NCBI GenBank assembly: GCA_934667505.1
Contig: CAKULY010000012.1
Coordinates: 1-56,938, forward strand
Reading direction: 5' to 3'
Origin: an uncultured Treponema sp.
GTDB taxonomy: Bacteria; Spirochaetota; Spirochaetia; Treponematales; Treponemataceae
DNA: 56,938 nt
Shown: in pieces, positions 16,675-24,131 of the stretch
Layout: each line of letters opens with the position of its first letter
Numbering within the stretch: the first letter of the stretch is position 1
The notes under the pieces: generated by a model
Database searches by the model: none
The model's input: only the letters and a program-made list of their open reading frames with translations
What the model was told of the DNA's origin: nothing
Position numbers and translations under genes: made by a program

Positions 16675-16730
16675 AGAATGAAAGAGCATTTTGCTTAATG
16701 GTCAAAGTTAGTCAGAATGCTCTTCATTCT
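16675..16730 (+). promoter_or_regulatory. strong hairpin at the start of the YibQ-like gene
   Basis: AGAATGAAAGAGCATT (16675-16690) pairs with AATGCTCTTCATTCT (16716-16730), 15 bp with one bulged A and a 25-base loop. It ends four bases before the ATG at 16735 and covers the alternative ATG at 16717. There is no T tract, so translational control is more likely than termination (inference). Confidence 0.5.
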
Positions 16731-16734
16731 GTTT

Positions 16735-17907
16735 ATGATAAATTCTAAAAAATCTTCTTCAAAATCAAATAGAAAAACTGTTCGGCGCAAAAAAAATACC
16801 AAAAAAATTTTTATTCCTGCTAGCAGTGTCATTATAATGTGCGCGGCAGTCGTTGGCATCTGTACTGCTCTGCTTATTTTTAGCACCTTTGCTGAGTCTG
16901 GTAAATCTGCTGCCAAAGAAAAAACAGCTTCTCAAGCATCTGCAAAGCCTATAAAAGATAAAAATAGCGCAGAAAATTCACTCTCTTTTGCGAAAAAAAA
17001 TCATCAAACTAAAGATATAAAGAATTCTGAAGTTAAAACTGAAAAAAAAGCAGAAGAAACTCAAAAAAAAGTTAAAACTGAACAGAAAAAATTACAAGCG
17101 GCGCAAAAATCTTACAGTTCTAATGAAGAAATCAAAAAAATTGAATCTCCTTTAAAATCTGATTCAGAAAATTCTGTAAAAAATCCAAAAGTTCCTTCTG
17201 ATATTCCTGAAATCCCAGCCGCTAAGAATAATGCTAGGCTAGCCATAATTTTTGACGATGGCGGACAAAGTGTTTCTCAGCTAGAAAAGTGTATTTCTTT
17301 GCCTTTTCCTGTAACTGTTGCGGTTCTTCCAAAACTTCAGTATTCAAAAAAATGCGCGCAAATGGTTCGTTCAAGTGGCAATGAGCTTATTTTGCATCAG
17401 CCGATGCAAGCTTTGAATTTAAATGTAAATCCTGGCGAAGGGGCAATAAAGCCTGAAATGTCTCTTTCCGAAATTTCTTTATTGCTTCAAGAAAATATTA
17501 AAGAAATCGGACCTGTAAAAGGTTTGAATAACCACGAAGGCTCTCTTATAAGCGAAGACGAGGCTAGAATAGGTGAAGTCTTAAAAACTGCATCTGACTT
17601 GGACATTTATTTTTTGGATTCTAGGACTACCAGCCAGTCCAGAGTGCCTCAAGCGGCAATGTCTATGGGATACAGCTACTACCAGCGCAATATCTTTCTT
17701 GACAATACGAAAAAACGTTCCGATATAATTGCAGAAATTCTAAAAGGGCTTGCTATTGCAAATAAAAATGGTGCTGCTATAATGATAGGTCATGTGTGGT
17801 CTGCAGATGTGCTTCCAAAAGTTCTTGCAGATATGTATCCTGTTCTTGTTCAAAAAGGATATAAATTTGTTACTGTTTCGAATTCAGGGGCTCTTATAAC
17901 ACCTTGA
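16735..17907 (+). CDS. divergent polysaccharide deacetylase (YibQ-like, PF04748)
   Basis: A 390-residue protein anchored by one N-terminal membrane span (about residues 26-48, after an Arg/Lys-rich cytoplasmic head). A long Lys/Glu/Ser-rich linker (about 50-160) leads to a divergent polysaccharide deacetylase domain: LAIIFDDGGQS, ILHQPMQALN, GLNNHEGSL, FLDSRTTSQSR and MIGHVW. The family is periplasmic and often sits beside envelope genes; its substrate is not established. The start is uncertain: ATG 16717 lies inside a hairpin and ATG 16735 just after it, and neither has a clear ribosome-binding site. It may be under the sigma-54 promoter at 16404. Confidence 0.85.
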   Translation: MINSKKSSSKSNRKTVRRKKNTKKIFIPASSVIIMCAAVVGICTALLIFSTFAESGKSAAKEKTASQASAKPIKDKNSAENSLSFAKKNHQTKDIKNSEVKTEKKAEETQKKVKTEQKKLQAAQKSYSSNEEIKKIESPLKSDSENSVKNPKVPSDIPEIPAAKNNARLAIIFDDGGQSVSQLEKCISLPFPVTVAVLPKLQYSKKCAQMVRSSGNELILHQPMQALNLNVNPGEGAIKPEMSLSEISLLLQENIKEIGPVKGLNNHEGSLISEDEARIGEVLKTASDLDIYFLDSRTTSQSRVPQAAMSMGYSYYQRNIFLDNTKKRSDIIAEILKGLAIANKNGAAIMIGHVWSADVLPKVLADMYPVLVQKGYKFVTVSNSGALITP

Positions 17908-17965
17908 TATTCGATATATTTTGTTGAAATAAAAATCCATAGTTTAAGCCATTTAAAGAAGGATG

Positions 17966-18008
17966 ATAAAAACTTTCAAGCTAGTGCTAGTTTTTATGGG
18001 AGGTTTTC
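17966..18008 (+). promoter_or_regulatory. hairpin leader before tsaD
   Basis: ATAAAAACT (17966-17974) pairs with AGTTTTTAT (17989-17997), directly followed by GGGAGG, the ribosome-binding site. The right arm and RBS form the TTTTATGGGAGG motif shared with the FHA, tyrA, dnaK and ferredoxin leaders. Confidence 0.5.
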
Positions 18009-19037
18009 ATGAAAATTCTCGGAATTGAATCAAGCTGCGATGAGACTGCTGCTGCGGTCGTTGAAGATGGTCACAAAATTATAAGCAATGTTGTTGCAAC
18101 CCAAATTCCTTTTCATCAGATTTATAAAGGCGTAGTACCAGAAATTGCAAGCCGAAAACATACAGAATGGATTTTACCTGTTGTAAGTCAAGCTTTAAAA
18201 GAAGCTTCCATGACAATGGATGACATCGATGCTGTTGCAGCAACAAACAGGCCTGGTCTTATGGGCTCTCTTCTTGTTGGTTTGACTTTTGGAAAAACTT
18301 TAGCTTGGGCAGCAGGTAAGCCTTTTATTGCAATAAACCATATGCTGGGGCATCTTTACGCAGCTCATCTTGAAAACAATATTCCATATCCTTATCTAGG
18401 GCTTCTTGTTTCTGGCGGACACAGCATAATATGCAAGGTAAACGGATTTGATGATATAGAAGTTTTAGGAACTACAGTTGATGATTCTGTGGGGGAAGCT
18501 TTTGACAAAGTTTCAAAGTTTTATGGATTAGGTTATCCTGGAGGTGTCGTTATTGACCGTCTTGCTAAGCAAGGAGACCCAAAATCTGCGACTTTTCCTA
18601 TTCCAAAGCTGGATGGAGAAGAGCATCGCTACGACATGAGCTTTAGCGGATTAAAAACAGCAGTTATTCATCAATGCGATATGTTTTGGAATGAAGGATT
18701 TGAACATTCTACTGAAAATATGTGCGCGGCTTTTCAGGAAACCGCTTGCAAAACTCTTACTACAAGACTCTTTAGGGCAGTTGAAGATACTGGCTTAAAA
18801 ACTGTGGTCGCTGGTGGCGGCGTCGCTGCTAATTCTAGATTGCGGGAAATGCTTGCTTCTCGCAGCGATATAAAATGCATTTTCCCACCATTAAAGCTTT
18901 GCGGCGACAATGGTGCAATGATTGCAGGCGTGGCCTACCACTTTTTAAAACGAGGCGATCGCTCTGGCTGGAATACAACTGCTTGCGCAAGAATTCCTCA
19001 ATTTAAGCGAGGATTAAAGAACTTTGACAAGCAATAG
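18009..19037 (+). CDS. tsaD: tRNA N6-threonylcarbamoyladenosine transferase TsaD
   Basis: A 342-residue Kae1/TsaD enzyme, which transfers threonylcarbamoyl to A37 of ANN-decoding tRNAs together with TsaB and TsaE. It opens with GIESSCDETAAAVV, has the metal-binding HMLGH (111-115), the VSGGHS nucleotide loop and DDSVGEAFDK, and a C-terminal VAGGVAANS-like segment (VAGGGVAANSRLR). The length is normal. A GGGAGG site lies five bases before the ATG. A 10-bp hairpin at 19047-19069 follows the stop. The partners TsaB, TsaC and TsaE are not in the window. Confidence 0.97.
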   Translation: MKILGIESSCDETAAAVVEDGHKIISNVVATQIPFHQIYKGVVPEIASRKHTEWILPVVSQALKEASMTMDDIDAVAATNRPGLMGSLLVGLTFGKTLAWAAGKPFIAINHMLGHLYAAHLENNIPYPYLGLLVSGGHSIICKVNGFDDIEVLGTTVDDSVGEAFDKVSKFYGLGYPGGVVIDRLAKQGDPKSATFPIPKLDGEEHRYDMSFSGLKTAVIHQCDMFWNEGFEHSTENMCAAFQETACKTLTTRLFRAVEDTGLKTVVAGGGVAANSRLREMLASRSDIKCIFPPLKLCGDNGAMIAGVAYHFLKRGDRSGWNTTACARIPQFKRGLKNFDKQ

Positions 19038-19046
19038 GGCGGACGT

Positions 19047-19069
19047 AAAGTTTTATAAGATAAAACTTT
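19047..19069 (+). repeat. short hairpin after tsaD
   Basis: AAAGTTTTAT and ATAAAACTTT form a perfect 10-bp stem with a 3-base loop. There is no T tract, so it is at most a weak terminator; it may protect the tsaD mRNA 3' end. Confidence 0.5.
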
Positions 19070-19089
19070 CAGCATAATAAAAAAATATA

Positions 19090-19118
19090 TTGACAGTAAA
19101 ATTATCTTGATATATATT
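19090..19118 (+). promoter_or_regulatory. promoter of the aroF-tyrA attenuator
   Basis: TTGACA (19090-19095), 17-base spacer, TATATT (19113-19118): close to the sigma-70 consensus. The expected start point (19125-19126) is one or two bases before the leader-peptide ATG at 19127. Confidence 0.75.
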
Positions 19119-19126
19119 AACTAAGT

Positions 19127-19210
19127 ATGAAAAATTTCATTTGCACAGTTATGCAGTATTTCTTTTATTATTACTTTCTCGCTAAAAAGGAGTTCTTAAA
19201 GAATCGCTAG
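19127..19210 (+). CDS. Tyr/Phe-rich leader peptide of the aroF-tyrA attenuator
   Basis: A 27-codon frame (ATG 19127, TAG 19208-19210) too short for routine gene calling. Its middle reads MQYFFYYYFLAKKEF: four Tyr and three Phe codons fall in the eight positions 19157-19177 apart from one, with two more Phe codons at 19136 and 19193. It lies just downstream of a near-consensus promoter and upstream of an intrinsic terminator, followed by DAHP synthase and prephenate dehydrogenase. This is the classical layout of a ribosome-mediated attenuator. No Shine-Dalgarno precedes the ATG, and the predicted mRNA begins at or next to it, so translation is probably leaderless. Confidence 0.8.
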   Translation: MKNFICTVMQYFFYYYFLAKKEFLKNR

Positions 19211-19281
19211 TGTGCGTTGTGGTTTTTCTGTAAATCAGTAAATCTAAGGGAACTCTTAAAAAAGAGTTCCCTTTTTTTTGT
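19188..19281 (+). promoter_or_regulatory. attenuator: antiterminator and terminator stems
   Basis: Terminator: AAGGGAACTCTT (19246-19257) pairs with AAGAGTTCCCTT (19262-19273), loop AAAA, followed by a T tract ending at 19279. Antiterminator: 19188-19195 (AGGAGTTC) can pair with 19250-19257 (GAACTCTT), 8 bp with one G-T pair, which removes the terminator's left arm. A ribosome stalled on the Tyr/Phe codons (19157-19177) leaves 19188-19195 free, giving read-through; one that reaches the stop at 19208 covers it, giving termination. Confidence 0.78.
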
Positions 19282-19296
19282 CTTTGGAGGATAAAA

Positions 19297-20331
19297 ATGA
19301 TTGTTATTTTAAAAAATGGCGTTTCAAAAAACGATGTAAACGAATTTATTAATGATGTAAAATCGCAAGGTTTTAATGTTCACGTTTCAGAAGGTGCTGA
19401 AAAAACAATAATCGGACTTTTAGGCGATACTTCAAAAATTGATGTGGAACACTTTTTGGCTAATAAGATAGTAGAGACAACAGAACGTGTTACTGTTCCT
19501 TATAAAATGGCAAGCCGTGAATTTCATCCAGAAAACACAATTATAACAGTTGGGGCAAATCAAGATGGCGTAATTCCTTGTGTTTTTGGGGACGGCAAGA
19601 CTGTTCCTATTATTGCAGGACCTTGCTCTGTTGAAAGCGAAAGTCAAATTATGGATGCGGCAAGAGCTGTAAAAAAAGCGGGGGCAAGAGTTCTTCGCGG
19701 GGGCGCTTACAAACCAAGAACATCGCCTTACAGTTTTCAGGGGTTGGGAGCGGAAGGAATCGAACTTCTTGAGAAAGCAAAAAAAGAAACTGGACTTCCA
19801 ATTTGCACGGAACTTATGAGCGCCACTGAATTAAAATACTTTGACAATGTAGATTTGATTCAAGTTGGCGCGCGCAACTTTCAGAATTTTGACCTCCTGA
19901 AAGAACTTGGAAAGTGCGGTAAGCCTGTGCTTTTGAAGAGAGGTCTTTCTGGCACGATTCAAGAGCTTCTTATGAGCGCAGAGTATATAATGGCAAGCGG
20001 AAATGAAAATGTTATTTTGTGCGAAAGAGGAATTCGAACTTTTGATGGCTACACAAGAAATTGCCTTGACTTAAGCGCTGTTCCTTACCTGCACAAAGTT
20101 AGCCACCTTCCTGTAGTTATAGATCCGAGCCATGCTTGTGGAATAAGGTGGATGGTTCCTGTTTTGTCTCAAACTGCAGTTGCGGCAGGAGCAGACGGTC
20201 TTGAAATTGAAGTTCACTGCAATCCTTCAAAAGCTTTAAGCGACGCAAGCCAGCAACTTACGCCAGAAGAATTTGAAAGTCTTTGCAAAAAACTCAGCAA
20301 GTATGCTGCCGTTGAAAACAAAACTATATAG
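19297..20331 (+). CDS. aroF: DAHP synthase, type I-beta with N-terminal regulatory domain
   Basis: A 344-residue 3-deoxy-D-arabino-heptulosonate 7-phosphate synthase, condensing phosphoenolpyruvate and erythrose 4-phosphate, the first step to aromatic amino acids. Residues 1-75 form a ferredoxin-like regulatory domain (MIVILKNGVSKNDVNEF), the arrangement seen in Thermotoga DAHP synthase where Tyr and Phe inhibit. The barrel has the motifs PIIAGPCSVES, RGGAYKPRTSPYSFQG, ILCERGIRTF and VIDPSHACG. A GGAGG site lies six bases before the ATG. The attenuator at 19090-19281 controls it, and tyrA follows 45 bases later, so synthesis is adjusted at both mRNA and enzyme level (second part inferred from the family). 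Confidence 0.95.
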   Translation: MIVILKNGVSKNDVNEFINDVKSQGFNVHVSEGAEKTIIGLLGDTSKIDVEHFLANKIVETTERVTVPYKMASREFHPENTIITVGANQDGVIPCVFGDGKTVPIIAGPCSVESESQIMDAARAVKKAGARVLRGGAYKPRTSPYSFQGLGAEGIELLEKAKKETGLPICTELMSATELKYFDNVDLIQVGARNFQNFDLLKELGKCGKPVLLKRGLSGTIQELLMSAEYIMASGNENVILCERGIRTFDGYTRNCLDLSAVPYLHKVSHLPVVIDPSHACGIRWMVPVLSQTAVAAGADGLEIEVHCNPSKALSDASQQLTPEEFESLCKKLSKYAAVENKTI

Positions 20332-20340
20332 CCTAAGTGG

Positions 20341-20376
20341 TGAGTTTTTATCTTGATTTTTTATGGGAGCTAATCT
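20341..20376 (+). promoter_or_regulatory. TTTTTATGGGAG leader before tyrA
   Basis: AGTTTTTAT followed by TTGATTTTTTATGGGAG repeats the 3' part of the FHA-gene leader almost exactly. GGGAG is the ribosome-binding site, seven bases before the tyrA ATG. The left hairpin arm seen in the other leaders is missing here. Confidence 0.45.
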
Positions 20377-21276
20377 ATGGAAAAGAAACTTCAAAATCTA
20401 AATTACGGAATTGTTGGGCTTGGTATTATGGGCGGTTCAATTGCGAAGTCAATAAGAGAAAATATTCTTTGCATTAACGGCTCTTGCGGCAAGATATTTG
20501 CTTGTAACCGAACCCATTCTAGTTTAAGCCTTGCGCTTTCAGAAGGTGTTATCGACAAAGGATTCCTTTCTGACGAAGTTTCAAAAATGCTTTGTGAATG
20601 TGATATTGTTTTTATTTGTCTTTATCCGCATGACACATTAAATTTTTTGAAGGAACACCGCAACGATTTTAAGTCTTCTTCCATAGTTACCGATATAAGC
20701 GGCGTAAAAGGGATTTTCGAAGATCAGCTTCCTAATATAATGCGCGAAGATGTTGACTTCATTATTGGCCATCCTATGGCTGGTGGCGAAAAAGAAGGCT
20801 ATGCGGCAAGCGATGCAAAATTTTTTATAAATCACAATTACATTTTAATTCCTCAGCCATTCAATAGAAAAGAAAACCTTTCTGCAATGAAAGCTTTGAT
20901 TACTTCAATGGGATTTTCGAGGATTACGGAAACCACTTGCGATGTTCACGATTATAAAATCGGTTTTACAAGTCAGTTGTGCCACGTTATAGCAGCCGCT
21001 TTGGTAGGAAGTGTAAATGATGAAAACATAACTGCTTTCGGGGGCGGAAGTTTTGAAGATCTTACACGAATTGCCATGATAAACGCACCTCTTTGGACAG
21101 AACTTTTTATTTCCAACAAGGAAAAATTAGTTTCCCATATCGACAATTTTTTGGACCAAATGGAATTGCTAAAAAGTCTTATAAATAAAAAAGACTCTTC
21201 CGCGCTGCGTGAATATTTGGAGAACGTAAGAACTAAACGCATTGTTATGGGCTCAATTACAACTTCTGAAAAATAG
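20377..21276 (+). CDS. tyrA: prephenate dehydrogenase
   Basis: A 299-residue NAD(P)-dependent prephenate dehydrogenase, producing 4-hydroxyphenylpyruvate on the way to tyrosine. The Rossmann motif is GIVGLGIMGGSIA at residues 12-24. DISGVKG and the catalytic-region IIGHPMAGGEKEG follow, and the C-terminal helical part is of normal length with no ACT or chorismate mutase domain. It shares the aroF transcript, 45 bases downstream, with its own ribosome-binding site (GGGAG). A weak palindrome (21281-21394) lies after the stop codon. Confidence 0.9.
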   Translation: MEKKLQNLNYGIVGLGIMGGSIAKSIRENILCINGSCGKIFACNRTHSSLSLALSEGVIDKGFLSDEVSKMLCECDIVFICLYPHDTLNFLKEHRNDFKSSSIVTDISGVKGIFEDQLPNIMREDVDFIIGHPMAGGEKEGYAASDAKFFINHNYILIPQPFNRKENLSAMKALITSMGFSRITETTCDVHDYKIGFTSQLCHVIAAALVGSVNDENITAFGGGSFEDLTRIAMINAPLWTELFISNKEKLVSHIDNFLDQMELLKSLINKKDSSALREYLENVRTKRIVMGSITTSEK

Positions 21277-21280
21277 CCCG

Positions 21281-21394
21281 AACTTCGAGTTCTTTATAAC
21301 TGTGAAAAGCTGCTTTTCATGGTTAGTTTACTAATGCATGTTGCCGATTGTTATGCGCGCTTGACCAGACGTATTTTTTCTAAAACTCGAAGTT
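21281..21394. repeat. palindromic intergenic repeat after tyrA
   Basis: AACTTCGAGTT (21281-21291) and AACTCGAAGTT (21384-21394) are inverted, with an inner GAAAAGC / GCTTTTC hairpin (21303-21317). The arms resemble the outer arms of the 2556-2757 palindrome. The segment around 21361-21376 shares AATACGTCTGGTCAAG (inverted) with 29482-29497. Confidence 0.5.
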
Positions 21395-21541
21395 TATGCT
21401 GATAATTATTTTGGTTGAAAAATACACAGAATAACATTAAACTTATTTTGTTATAACTCTTCTAAAAGTTCTGCTGATATTTATAAAAAAAATAAGAAAA
21501 AATTAGCATTGCTGAAGACTTACACAACAGGCGGTTTTACT

Positions 21542-22072
21542 ATGGATTCAAAACAATTGGACGAATGTATACGGCGGGTTCCTGATTTTCCAAAGCCCGG
21601 GGTTCTTTTTTATGATGTGACTAGCATTTTTACTAATCCTCAGGCATTTAGATATGTCCTGGATCAAATGGTTAGCATTTATAAAGATAAAAAGCTTGAC
21701 GGAGTTTGTGGAATTGAATCAAGAGGATTCTTGATAGCTGCTCCTTTTGCTGAGCGTCTTGGAATTCCTTTGGTTTTAATTCGTAAGAAAGGAAAGCTTC
21801 CTGGAGACACGTATCGTTGTAGTTATTCACTTGAATATGGTACTGCCGAAATTGAAGTTCACAAATCAGACATAAAAGCTGGCGGAAATTATCTTGTTGT
21901 GGATGATTTAATTGCCACTGGCGGAACGTTAAATGCTGCAAAAACCTTGCTTGAATGCGGCGGGGCAAAAGTTTGTGAATTTTTTGGAATAATCGGGCTT
22001 CCTTTTTTGAATTATGAAAAAGTTCTTTCGCCAATTCCTGTAAAAACTCTTATAAACTATGATGGAGAATAA
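21542..22072 (+). CDS. apt: adenine phosphoribosyltransferase
   Basis: A 176-residue purine-salvage enzyme making AMP from adenine and PRPP. Recognisable are VPDFPKPGVLFYDVTSIF near the N-terminus, GIESRGF, RKKGKLPG and the PRPP loop VVDDLIATGGT. The open frame reaches a TTG at 21509, but AGGCGG lies seven bases before the ATG at 21542 and the family begins there. The asnA start codon follows two bases after the stop, so the two are co-transcribed. Confidence 0.95.
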   Translation: MDSKQLDECIRRVPDFPKPGVLFYDVTSIFTNPQAFRYVLDQMVSIYKDKKLDGVCGIESRGFLIAAPFAERLGIPLVLIRKKGKLPGDTYRCSYSLEYGTAEIEVHKSDIKAGGNYLVVDDLIATGGTLNAAKTLLECGGAKVCEFFGIIGLPFLNYEKVLSPIPVKTLINYDGE

Positions 22073-22073
22073 A

Positions 22074-23093
22074 ATGTCGGAATATAAATCTATTTTAAGC
22101 GCAAGGGAAACAGAACACGCAATCGTTGCTATAAAAGATTTTTTTCAGCTCACTTTGTCAACAGAACTGAATCTTACTCGCGTTACCGCCCCTCTTTTTG
22201 TGCGCGCGGGCAGCGGCTTAAACGATGACTTGAACGGCGTTGAAAAACCAGTTTCTTTTTCTGTGGGAAACATGAACGGAACAAAAATGGAAATCGTTCA
22301 GTCGCTTGCAAAGTGGAAGCGTGTAAAAGTTACGGAAATGGCTCTTGCTCCAGGCTTTGGAATTTACACCGACATGAACGCAATTCGCCCGGACGACACA
22401 ATCGACAGCGTTCATTCAATTTACGTTGACCAGTGGGACTGGGAAATGGCAATCGACGAGAAAGACAGAAATATTTTTTATCTTTTTGACATTGTAAAAA
22501 AGATTTTCCGTTGCCTGAAACGCACAGAATTTTTCATTTACGACAGATATTCTTCTATTAAACCAGTTCTTCCAGAGGAAATAAAACTTGTTTATTCCGA
22601 TGAGCTTATGCGAATGTATCCAAACTTAACTCCAAAGCAGCGTGAAGATGAAGTTGCGAAAAAGTACGGGGCGGTTTTTATTGCTGGAATCGGCGGAAAA
22701 CTTCCAGACGGCACAATTCACGACGGAAGGGCTCCTGACTACGACGACTGGATTACAGAATGTGGCGACGGACACGTTGGTCTTAACGGCGACATTCTTG
22801 TTTGGGATGAAACAATCGGCCGCGCGCTTGAGCTTTCTTCAATGGGAATAAGAGTAAATCCTCAAAGCTTGGAAAAGCAGCTTAAAGAACGCGGCTGCGA
22901 AGAGCGTGCGAAACTTGATTTTCACGCAAAGCTTCTTCGCGGCGAACTTACGCAGACTTTGGGCGGCGGAATCGGGCAGTCAAGATTGTGCATGTTCCTT
23001 TTAAGAAAAGCCCACATCGGTGAAACTCAAGTCAGCGTATGGCCGCAGGCAGAAGTTGAAAACTGTAAAAAACAGGGAATTGAGCTTTTGTGA
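22074..23093 (+). CDS. asnA: aspartate-ammonia ligase (asparagine synthetase A)
   Basis: A 339-residue AsnA, making asparagine from aspartate, ATP and ammonia with a class II tRNA-synthetase-like fold. Typical segments are TRVTAPLFVRAGSGLNDDLNG, VEKPVSF, SVHSIYVDQWDWE, GDIL and GGGIGQSRLCMFLL. An in-frame ATG lies 15 bases upstream, but GGAGA six bases before 22074 and the family alignment favour this start. Codon use is richer in C-ending codons than in neighbouring genes, which may mean high expression or a different origin. The next gene overlaps its stop by four bases. Confidence 0.95.
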   Translation: MSEYKSILSARETEHAIVAIKDFFQLTLSTELNLTRVTAPLFVRAGSGLNDDLNGVEKPVSFSVGNMNGTKMEIVQSLAKWKRVKVTEMALAPGFGIYTDMNAIRPDDTIDSVHSIYVDQWDWEMAIDEKDRNIFYLFDIVKKIFRCLKRTEFFIYDRYSSIKPVLPEEIKLVYSDELMRMYPNLTPKQREDEVAKKYGAVFIAGIGGKLPDGTIHDGRAPDYDDWITECGDGHVGLNGDILVWDETIGRALELSSMGIRVNPQSLEKQLKERGCEERAKLDFHAKLLRGELTQTLGGGIGQSRLCMFLLRKAHIGETQVSVWPQAEVENCKKQGIELL

Positions 23094-24097
23094 AAACAGA
23101 GTACAGTTTTAAATCTTCTGAACTTGAAGCGCAGTTAAAGCAGTTTTCCTCAAAAGGAATTACAGAGCTTGTTTTGCATGATTCTGTAATTCTTGGCGAC
23201 AAAAAACGTCTGCTTCACTTTTTAAAAACTGTGGAAAAAGATGCGCCTGCTTTATTTGTTTCTTTTACAGTATCTGCAAGCGTCTTGGATAATGAAATTT
23301 GTTCCCAGTGCAGAAAAATAAATTGCTCAATTGATGTGCCTTTTGTTGTTGAGCAGAAACCTTTTTCTAAGGAAGCTCCCTTTTTCGATAAGAAGTTTTA
23401 TTCAAAAAGAGCAGTCATGCTGAACAATGCCTCTTTAGTTTTCGGAGTAAACCTTTTTTTTGCAGATAGTCCGTTTGATTCGTTTAAAGCTTTTAGAGAC
23501 AGACTGGGTTTTGCCGTCGCACAGTATCCAAACCATATAAATTTTCCACAAATTGAAGATTCAAAGGTTTTAAAGACGATTTGCGCAGGTCCTTTGTTTA
23601 ATTCAGAGGATATTCAGCGGGCGAAAAGTATTGCCTTTGCGTGCAGAACTTTTTATTCTGCGGGAAGAGCTGTAACCTGGTTTAATAGCGTTATGAAAGC
23701 GCTCCGCATAAATCCTGTTGATTTTTTTAGTGATTTTGCAGAATGGCAGCGCTGTTGCAATTGCGATATGGCAAGCGGCTTTGTTCCTGAAAATTCAAGT
23801 CATCACGAAATTGAAAAAATGCAGCTTGCGTTCTTGCAAGAAAAATTTGAGGAAAAAAGGAAAAGTCATCTTTTTGTCGCTGTAAATGATATTGTCTGCA
23901 TGAATGGCGCTTTAAGCCGCCTTGTTTCAGATGGTACAGAAGCAGTCTTAGAAACGGAATACAATCCGGAAGATATTTTTGGTGTAGAATCGTTGGATAT
24001 TGAATCTTTTGTAAATGACGTGTGCCTTGAGCATTGTACAGTAAAGCTTTTTTCTAATGAAAACTGTGAACCAGATTTTAAAATCTTGGAAAACTAA
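23090..24097 (+). CDS. uncharacterised protein, possible cluster-less radical-SAM-like barrel
   Basis: A 335-residue protein beginning at GTG 23090, overlapping the asnA stop (GTGA), hence translationally coupled. I do not recognise it firmly. Its layout recalls the C-terminal half of B12-binding radical-SAM proteins: an alternating helix/strand region (GITELVLHDSVILGDKKRLL) and a later segment ALRINPVDFFSDFAEWQRC like the tail of such proteins. However, there is no CxxxCxxC cluster motif and no cobalamin motif. The cysteines (SQCRKINCS, QRCCNCD) are not in a known arrangement. It could be a degenerate paralogue or a distinct family. Confidence 0.6.
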   Translation: MKTEYSFKSSELEAQLKQFSSKGITELVLHDSVILGDKKRLLHFLKTVEKDAPALFVSFTVSASVLDNEICSQCRKINCSIDVPFVVEQKPFSKEAPFFDKKFYSKRAVMLNNASLVFGVNLFFADSPFDSFKAFRDRLGFAVAQYPNHINFPQIEDSKVLKTICAGPLFNSEDIQRAKSIAFACRTFYSAGRAVTWFNSVMKALRINPVDFFSDFAEWQRCCNCDMASGFVPENSSHHEIEKMQLAFLQEKFEEKRKSHLFVAVNDIVCMNGALSRLVSDGTEAVLETEYNPEDIFGVESLDIESFVNDVCLEHCTVKLFSNENCEPDFKILEN

Positions 24098-24131
24098 TCT
24101 AATGATTTTTTGATTTTTATGGAATTTTGCC

